DNA of 64,000 nt, from contig NC_133219.1 in NCBI RefSeq assembly GCF_040436345.1, forward strand, positions 17,816,958 through 17,880,957. Direction: 5' to 3'. The notes under the pieces were generated by a model, which was given only the letters and a program-made list of their open reading frames with translations, was not told the origin of the DNA and ran no database searches. Shown one piece after another: positions 1 to 9,032 of the stretch (the first letter of the stretch is position 1; the number at the start of each line of letters is the position of its first letter). A program made the translations under genes and the position numbers. This DNA comes from Pagrus major (taxonomy: Eukaryota > Chordata > Actinopteri > Spariformes > Sparidae).

Positions 1-1440
1 GACCCTATGCGACCCTAGGCAGCAGCAGGGCGGCTCTCTCTCTCTCTCATTACAGGTGTGGTGCCGGAGGAGGGAGGTGGCGCTGGCCGTGCAGTCTCTT
101 GCCGTTTTCCTTTGTTCCTGAGTTGAGTTTGGCTTAAGTTCCCCGGCCTGTTAAAGTACCAGGGCTTTGTTGTTTTAACTTGGGTTTGAGTTCCTGGTAG
201 TCCTGTTTTCGTACCCCTTCTTGTTTTCCCTCCATAGGTTAGTTGTTTTGGCTAGGCAGCTTTAGTCGGGAGGAGCCCCCGGATACGACGGTCGTGGCTG
301 GCTGGTCTGGGGTCTCTTCCCTCCTTTTGTTCAGTTTGACCAGGAACTCCTGCCCTTTTCTTTAGTTTGGTTATTTTCTTCTCGGGACTCGTTGTGTTTG
401 GCTACGGCCGTTTTGCTGAGTTGAATCAATAGACAAATTCTAATTGACTGTGCTGAGTCGGCGTCCTTCCTATAATCTCAGATGAGCCCCCAAATATGTT
501 ACGGCCCCGAAGTAAACAAAGACTTGAACACAAAGAGGCCAGTAACATTGGGTTTTCTGTGTTTTGAGGTGGTTTCTGATGAGTTTGGTGGACTGTGGTG
601 CTTCTGGGAACAATAGTTTGTAGTATCTGATGTTTTGGTGGTTACTGGTGATTGTGGTGGATATGTCAAAGCTGGTTTTTTTACATATTGGGGCTTAAAG
701 TTTGCTCATCTGATGTTTTGGGAGGGGTATTGAGAGGGTTTAGTATTTTTTGGTGGTATGAATTGGATTTTATGGGGATTTTGTTATGTGGGTTAGCGGT
801 TTTTGATATCAGGCCTTTCAGGTTTTTTTGGTGGATTGGGGGAAACTGGGTCACTTTCTGGTCACATCGTCTATCCTTGTCTTTGGTGTTTTTTATATTA
901 TACATATTTTATGTGTTTTTGGTGTCTTTTGTTCTGTTTTCCCTCGTGTTTTCTTGTGCTCCTCACCAGCCTGATTTCCCCTCCACACCTGCACTGCATC
1001 TCCCTCATTAGCCCTTCACACCTTCCAGCGTTTAGAATATGACTTCCCTGTTTCTGGTGTATTTCCGTTCATTCCCCTCACCTGTGTTTCTCCACCTGCA
1101 CCTCATCCCCTCATTAGTTTTGTTTGTATTGAAGCCTGTGTTGTTCACTCCCTCTTTGTTGGTCCGTCTGTTCAGTTCTCGTCCTAACTTCACTCCTGTT
1201 GTCATCTTGCCATTATCATGTGTTCCTGCATCTTTAACCCGGTTCTCATGTGCCCCGCAGTGTTCCCCTTGGATTTAGGGTTTATTCTCTGTTTTTGTTT
1301 TACTCTTGTCTGGATTCTTGTCTCTTCATTTGCCAGCTTTTTCTTACCTGCCTTTTTGCTTTTCTCCTCTGGGATTATTTGGGCTGGTTTTCAGCCTGGT
1401 GTTGAAATGATATCTTCATAAAGACCCTATTTCGCCTACC
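1..1440. repeat. Degenerate LTR-retroelement-like region
   Basis: No gene is recognised here. The stretch is T/G-rich on the + strand and reads like LTR and leader sequence of fish Gypsy-type elements. Around 960-1440 there are repeated cacctgca-type pyrimidine-rich motifs, a TATA-like tttgtattgaagcc near 1124 and a tail ending in cttcataaagacc near 1413. At 497-547 an imperfect inverted repeat (TGTTACGGCC and GGCCAGTAACA) could be remains of LTR termini. Open frames of 60-119 codons inside are T-rich, overlap on both strands and match no protein I know. No gag-pol domain is visible. The assignment rests on general resemblance, so it is tentative. Confidence 0.3.
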
Positions 1441-2842
1441 AGTGCAATATGACTTCATAGAAATACCTTAACACTAATCAGTATCGTCTCTCTTTCAACC
1501 TAAAAATGATCAAATTATAGAAATGATTGCACCACTTTGCGTTTGAGCAGAGGGCGATAAGAAATCAACGTTGAAATTGTCGTTGGCACTCACTGAGCTG
1601 TCCCGATTCGTCTGTTGGTGGTTTGTATTGAGGTGATTTTGTGTTTTATTTTTTATTTTTTAATGTCACATTTGGTTTCATGTTCTTGTCCTTGGTTTCA
1701 TGCAACTGTGGGTGTGTCACAATTGAGAAAACTTTCAAACCATTATAACTTCACTGACCCAGTTGCCACCAGTAGTTTGTCATGACAATTTCAAAATATG
1801 AATGTGTTGAAATGTATCTGTTCAATGATTTTGGAAAAATAAATATAGGCATTAATTGGTGCAGTTAACTTTCTAAAATGTGATCTAAAGCATAAACATG
1901 CATATATAGCAAACTGAGCTGCCCAACCACAGACACGGACTGTAATTGTGTGTTGATCCTTTGACCACATAAGATGTTAGGTAAGATGATCAAGAAGCAA
2001 GACATCCCAACTCAATATTATAAGGAATTAAAGGGAAAACAGCAGCTTACATCAGCAATATTTCATCACTCAGACGACATGTTGCATTGATTCTCTCTGT
2101 CCACAGGGCTCCCATCAATGGTTCAACGATTTCAGGAAAACACTCCTTCATTCTGAGCAGTAGCATGTCCTGAAAATACTCTTTCATGGCAAAAGAAGCT
2201 TAGCTTAGCAGTGTAAGAGGCTGTGCTGCATGTTTACCTCCTGTTTTACATGCCAGCTGGCTCAGAGCACAATAATCCCCAACTCATTCAACATGTAGTA
2301 GTTTTGGTAACAGTCAGGAAAACAGTGTGCTTTTTAAGTGCACTTCAGTTAAGTTACAACAACACTTTTTTTCGGGCTCAGATGAGAAAGGGCAAAGAAA
2401 AAGTGTGATGTTACAAATGTGGTGTTTGTTTTTCAGCCCGTCCAGATGTGTGGCATCACAAATGTTCCACCACATATTGGAAAACAAGCTTGAATTAATC
2501 TGCAGTCTGGAGGACGGAGTAAAGCCATGAAATCCACAGTCTGCATCAGGTTATGTAATTGTCTGCTCACTGATGGAGGTCAGGTTTTGTTTTGACTATT
2601 TCTCACTTGCTCTGTAAATGACATATTCCATATAAATATACAGGAAGTTGTCAGGCAGCGTCTCCCAACCTGGTGGTCAGGTTTCCTTTAGATAAATCAC
2701 CAAAGGATTAAAGGGATAAGAGAGGAAAAAAACCTTCCTGTTGCATAAAATTATGGGCAACATTGTTATTGCAATTTTGAAGTAATTTCTCAATTTTCCT
2801 GGAAAGAAATGTGTCATTTGTGACAGATTACCAGCAGTCATG

Positions 2843-2879
2843 TGTAGGTGTACAAATAAATGATCTCTGTACACCTACA
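2843..2879. repeat. Perfect inverted repeat (11-bp arms)
   Basis: TGTAGGTGTAC at 2843-2853 is the exact reverse complement of GTACACCTACA at 2869-2879, with a 15-nt AT-rich loop. It could form a stem-loop or be the trace of a small palindromic element. No function is implied. Confidence 0.7.
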
Positions 2880-4525
2880 TCCAGGTGCAGTGGTGAGTCA
2901 CTAACTAAAATCAGCTCCCACACACTGTAAAAATGTTTGGTAAATGTATTGAATGGATATGTTTCCCTGGCTCTCCCTAGTGTCTGATCGATGCCATGAT
3001 GATGATCAAGTTATTCTGAACCTACTTAACAAGCACCAAATTAAATTGGTCTTTTTAGGGCACTTCCTAGAAATTGTTAAGAGATTGCAGGCCTATAAAG
3101 TAAAAAGCAAACAAATTTCTTTTTTTCCTGACTTTTGCCTGTTCTAATATAAAACGCTGATGTGAAACGCTCATAGTAATGAACCCACTGGGAATAATCA
3201 ACAGAATCTGCAGCTCCCCATTAAGCTTCGGCTCATTGTTTAGCTGTCCAGCCCACAACTTTACTGTTTTAGTTCACTCTCACTGCTGCATAGTGGGCAG
3301 CAGGCGACCCCACCGTACACTACCTGCTCGGCACCTAACAGCAGATAGACACAGTTAGAGACTAGCTGGTCAACGTAGTGGTGCATTTGGCAGCTAAAGA
3401 GCCAGAAATTTCCCTCAGGAGTAGGTAGAGACCTGACACAGAGGTAAAAGAGAGTGAATATTGGACTTGCATTCATCAGGTGGACAGAAATATGACTCCA
3501 GATGGCTGATAAAGTCCCTCTGTAACTGCTGGATGTGTAAATTAGCACTGTGAGTGGTGTTAGACTGGAAGTTATTATTGGAGTATTGTGCATTTCTGAC
3601 ATTTTGAGGATGTAATTTCAGATTTTTTACTTGAAAAACAAATAAAACATGTTTCTGAGTAAAACACTTCAGAGCATCCCCATTTCACTCATTTACTTTG
3701 AGGATCCTAAAAATGGCACATTTTGACAAGCTTTCCTGTCTAAGTGGTGATTTGACTCGCATGTCTTCTGATTTGCTCACAGGCACCTCAGTATGGGGTT
3801 GCTGGTAGCTCTTAGTTGCTAGGCTACATTTGCAGTCAGTGAATGCCCTCACACTCATTAAATATGTCTTTTGGAAACAGTAAAAGGGAGCTTTTATGTC
3901 AGCCACTCACTTCAACTATCACTTCCCTTTGTGCTGCCTTGATTAGTTTGCTTGATTGTACTTCAACTAACCAGGGACGAGATAAAAGGCTGCAAGGACA
4001 AATTATCTCCTCCGTGCAAAACTGTATAGAATTCAAACCCTGCGAGGCCAAACAGGAGAGTCTTAGACTTCATGAGGTGAGAATTGAGGGGCATAACTCA
4101 CAATCTGCGCTAACACTATTGGCTACAATAAACAACAATTTCCACAACAAGTCCCTGACCTTTAGCTGACCGTTTTTACAGAAAATTGGTATCGAGGGAA
4201 CTTTAAATGAAGAAAGTGAGAAAAAAATTCTGTATCTTCCTGTTTATACCAACCAAAAGTTAATCCAAATTTCGTGGAAATAGTTGTTTTTGTGTAATCC
4301 TGCTGACAGACCAAGTGGCAAAAGGACACAAGTAAAAACATGGCCTCCTTGGTGGATGTGATAAAGTTTTATTTCTCTGACTTGCAGCTAATGACAAAAG
4401 AAAAGAGAGAGAACGAAGAAGTGGTTGTTTCTATATCTGAATATTAAAACAACTTGTAGTCCACACACAGGGAGTTTTGTGTTTAAAAGCAGAGTACAGA
4501 CCAGAAGTCAAAAATCAAGAGCCAC

Positions 4526-4560
4526 TGATCACTGCTAAGCTCCAGCATTAGCAGTGATCA
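4526..4560. repeat. Perfect inverted repeat (13-bp arms)
   Basis: TGATCACTGCTAA at 4526-4538 is the exact reverse complement of TTAGCAGTGATCA at 4548-4560, with a 9-nt loop. This is a compact hairpin in otherwise unannotated intergenic DNA. Confidence 0.75.
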
Positions 4561-5959
4561 CACCCCTGCAGCTGTGCTAAACAGTAAAATATTCCTTATT
4601 GCCCTTTACAATGGCTGCCTGACTAACCAGTGGATCCTGGTGTATCGTGAAGAGATGTGACACTAATTTGCATGAGCAGGGTTCATGGAGGAAGACCCCA
4701 GGATGCAGAGACATCATTAGGAGAGACAGCCCAAGGTGCTGCCTAAGGCACTGGCTGCACTGTGCGAACTCGGCCTGAAAAGTGGAGAGACACTGACCCG
4801 AAGCCATATCCGAGACTCCACACTCGCCCCAGGCTTGGCCTGTCCATCCCTGACTTCCCCAGCTAACGGCTCTACTGTGGGGCTCCTGAGCCAGCAGCAG
4901 AGGGAGATGTAGGGAGGAGGACGATCATAGATATTAAAATGTATTTACATATGTTAGTGTTACCATAATATTTTCTTTTTAGTGGGAGATTCATGAGGTT
5001 GTTCCACCTTTAAAACAGCACAATATATTGTAATACAATGGTGGACGTAAAGGGACAAATCAGTAATTTATGGGAACAATATTGTTATTTAGTTCCTTTT
5101 GTTTATTACATTTGTACCCATACTCTAAATACACATGTTCTGTCTTTGAATGTTCTGCAGATCACCTGTGAAGAGTTACAGGACCGAAAACCCAATCTCC
5201 CAGCTGCTGCAGTGCCTATTACTGTGTAATGTCTCCCTCTAGAGGCAGAAGAGAGCTTCACACGTCTAATGTACACACAGTTAACTATGAAACTCCTTTT
5301 AATTCTTTTTAAAAAAAACAATTTTGAGGTTAGACTGTTGGACAACACAACCTTCACACAGTGCTACTGACAATTGTTACCACAACATATTACTATTAAA
5401 ATAATATCTATTTTAATTACTGATTGCAAATCAAAATTCTCTATTAATGTTTTTGCTGCAACCAAGACTTCTTGGAGCTTCCTCATAAACTGTGTTTCAC
5501 CTGCTTTACATTCTCACACCTTATTGACCCACATCCCAGTAGGGTCATCAGAGAGGAGATAAAAGCTACAGAGCTCTCACTCTGTCCCTTTATGCAGGAA
5601 CTAAAGTACCAGAACCAAAAGGAGGAAGACAATGAAGGCATCTTGTCTGAAGCCTTGTTGTCAGTCAATAAAATTTGGGAAACCGCTTAAAAGCAGCAGA
5701 ACTTCCTATTAAATGAACTATTGGGGTTTTCAAAATTGTAGTTTCATTTATTTTTAGGTAAACAACTGCTTATTCAATGCAAATGTAGGCTATTGACACT
5801 CATTGGGGTTTATCTATTAATCAATAAGTCCAAAGTATAACAAGTTAAAGTTTGAATGGTTATTCCCAACATGGCACCAGTGTGTCAAAGGTGCTCTGCA
5901 AATATTTTTGATTTTATAGAGTCATGTTTATCTGAGTGGACAACATAACCCCAAGTATC

Positions 5960-6600
5960 AGTGGTGGAAGACATATTCAGATTTACTTTAGTAAAATTAA
6001 ATCAATACGAGAGTGAAAAAATACTCATTATCTCAGGAAAATAACATTTGTCATTCCATGTTTATGACATAAATAACTCGTGATTTCGAGAAAACAAATA
6101 AAATTGAACTCGTTATCACGGGAAACAGAGGAAATAAAAATATGTTTGACCCATGACCGTTTAGGGCTTCAGTAGTTTTGTGCTTATCGACAGACATAAC
6201 TAATGAATGGGCTAATTAGCCTACTAACAAAATGAGCAAAGGGCCAGAATGAGGTTGTTAAAGGGCCACCAGTTGAATAGGTCTGTTATACAGAATGTCC
6301 CATTTCAGAATTATATATTATGTCACTGGATTATGTGTAAGCATAATGCTTCAGCTGTCAAACGTGGGGCCAAATTTAAAATACATGATATAGTGCTGGG
6401 TAGTTTAATCCTAACAATGTCCAATAATTTATTAGCTAATTTATATTTTGTATTAATAATCTCAACCTGCAAAGTCATTAATATTGTCAAATAAATGATG
6501 TTGGGTAACACTAGTATAGAAGTATAAAGAAGTGTAAGATATAAATACTAAAGTAAAGTACAAGTACCTCCAAAGTGTACTTGAGTACACTGGTAAACTA
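5960..6600. repeat. Teleost interspersed repeat ('agtggtggaag' family), full-length-like
   Basis: The left end reads agtggtggaag followed by an attcagattta-like segment. The right end reads aagtaaagtacaagtacctc then gtacttgagtacac. In between are pieces such as gggtagtttaatcc and gtcaaataaatg. These are hallmarks of a very common non-autonomous interspersed repeat of percomorph genomes. The copy ends just before the tmem175 promoter. Fragments of the same family occur at 31379-31470 and 44003-44215. Recognition is from memory of fish genomic sequence; the class (probably a DNA transposon derivative) is not established here. Confidence 0.6.
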
Positions 6601-6823
6601 ACCATTCTATCTTTCCTAGACCTGTCTCCGTTTTTAACCACAGAGTGCGTGCTCTCACCCTCAATCAACGATCTTCGCTGACAACAGGAACACAGCCTGG
6701 TATCTACTTCCGGTTTCCTCCCCCCTCCTCTCAGTCAGCTGTCTCTCGGCTGTTTGCAAACAGCTCCGTCCGCCGGGTCCATGGTCCCCGCTCCGTCCTC
6801 TGCGGGCCTCTAGCTGCTCCACC
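6601..6823 (+). promoter_or_regulatory. tmem175: tmem175 promoter and 5' UTR region
   Basis: The base composition changes sharply from AT-rich repeat to GC-richer sequence. An ETS-type ACTTCCGG lies at 6706-6713 and a CCGCCGGG motif near 6771. There is no TATA box at a useful distance. This is typical of a housekeeping TATA-less promoter. The start site cannot be placed exactly; it is probably between 6650 and 6780. The start codon at 6824 is in a strong context (ccaccATGG). Confidence 0.55.
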
Positions 6824-7113
6824 ATGGAGGCCAACGACGACACCGACATCATCGAGCACCACGTCGAGGAGGAGATGGAGAAGCGGGCCACGAGGAGCCA
6901 CGCAGCCTCCTCCTCCTCGTTCCTGGAGAGCGTCACTCCGTCCGACAGAGAGGGCCACAGCGGCACCCAGTCCTCCCACAGACTGCTGGCCTACAGCGAT
7001 GCCCTCATCTCCATCATCGCCACCGTCATGGTAATACAGCGTAGTGTGCATGTGAAGGACAGCATGCTGCAGAGAGCTTTAACCCCCTGACAGGAGTGGT
7101 GATGGAGAATCTC

Positions 7114-7164
<51 letters not shown>

Positions 7165-7526
7165 GTTATTATTATCCCCTGAGAGGTTAGAGTATGTTGC
7201 ACTAGCACTGGTTAAACCACTACTTATTACTTCTGTTCAGCTACGTCAGAGGGAAAATGTGAACTCTCTACGTCACTGTGTATCTGACAGCTGTAGTAAG
7301 CTGTTGTATGATGTGTTGGTTGTTGTTCAGCTGCAAAACATATGATAAACTTATCAAATAAAGCACAATGCAACTGATAAAACTATCCAGAGACGGCAGA
7401 TTAGCGAAAACTGGCCCCACCCTAACCAAACACCACATAAAATTGGTGCCTATACACTGCTGCATTGAGCTATAATCCAAAAATATATTAGTTAACTAAT
7501 TACTTAATCAAATAGTTGTTTAAAAG

Positions 7527-7561
<35 letters not shown>

Positions 7562-8955
7562 GTAATAATAATAATGATAATAATAATTTCAGGTATTAAA
7601 GGGGCAATGTGTATTTTTGGAGAAGAAATTCAGAATTTTAATATTAACAATATTAATGAGGTAATAATACAAACTGAGAAGTATTTATTTTTACCGTAAC
7701 AGAATAAACAAGCTGTTCTCAGAGGAAAATAAGGTCCAGAACACTGTTTGAAGCTAGAAAGGTGGCAGGGTCCGCCAAATATAAACAAAGTAAAACAGTA
7801 TGAAATTGTGTTGTCCTTTAAGGTCAGTTTGTTTATTCAGTCATGAAAACAGAGAGAGTTTGTTTATTTAATTTGTTTAGGCATAAAAAAATAATCAGTG
7901 GATGAAGATCTTTCTCTTCTGGTTTAAATGTCATAATGCACCTTTAACCACAAATGTCAAACATTCACTTGTTACAGTTACATAAAGGTGCATTATGTAA
8001 GAATTTTAATTTAAAACATTTGAAAATCAGCTCAAATGTTCAGCAGAATGAGAAGAAATAACACTAGATGTTTTGTCAATGACGTCTATGTATTGTGTTG
8101 CAGAGGTATCTATTGAAGTTATCATGCTAAACAGCTAGCCTCTAGCTCGTTTGTGCTTCAAGAGGCGATAGTCTGATGGTAAACAACACCAACACTCCCA
8201 GTCAGCTAATACAACCGCTAGCTGCATGGTTAATGGAGCTTACCGGCAGCAGCAGTTAGCGGTTACTGTGGTGATGTACTGACCCTTATTTGTGTGACGC
8301 ATGACTCTGACAGCTGACTGATTCTTACGTATTGCTATTAGGATTTGCTGCTTCATTTATGATAGTAAATGAGGAGATGTTACTTTGGGCTCTGTGAAAT
8401 CATGATGAGCACTTTTTTCACAATTTTATGGAATAAATTAATCGATAATAGTTGGCAGATTAATTGATGGTTATGATAATATTCATAACAGAGTCCTGGA
8501 CACACAGAGCACAGGCGTGCTGGTCGGTTGGAAATCAGATTGTTATTGTGCTTTCTTTTAAATGCATTGTCCTGTATTCACAGATATTACCTGTTGCCCA
8601 TACGAAGGTGGAAGACAACGAGGTAACGTTTGACGATAATAGATGTTAAATACAAATGTCATTATTTACACTTCAAACGAAAGCTATAAATGTCTGACTA
8701 TATGATACTGCTCAGGTTTTCAAGTTTGGGTTAAGGTCAGCTGAACTTTGACATGAAGTTTAGCAGCAGTATTATAAAAGAAGGTTGTGATACATGATAT
8801 ATGTTGTAAATGTGTCGTCTGTGTGTGTCTGGCTTGCAGGAGTTGAGGGAGAGTGTTCAGCTTCTGCTTACAACGAAAATTGCTGTTTACTTAATGACAT
8901 TCCTGATTGTGACTGTTGCATGGGCTGCTCATATCAGGTGAGATGTTGTTTTATA

Positions 8956-9032
<77 letters not shown>

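Larger units (their letters stand above)
1441..5959. other. Intergenic DNA without recognisable gene
   Basis: AT-rich sequence between the left edge and the repeat upstream of tmem175. All open frames are short (under 115 codons), overlap on both strands and resemble no known protein. Two perfect short inverted repeats occur, at 2843-2879 and 4526-4560. I see no exon with homology to a known vertebrate gene. Confidence 0.6.

Noticed and set aside
652-1421. Overlapping open frames of 67-119 codons on the + strand
   Set aside because: Translations are Phe/Trp/Ser/Leu-rich from T/G-rich DNA, overlap in different frames and have no domain or splice support.
7110-9032. Trinucleotide arrays considered as CRISPR-like or satellite structure
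   Set aside because: Simple 3-bp microsatellites without spacers; CRISPR arrays are not expected in a vertebrate genome and none is present.
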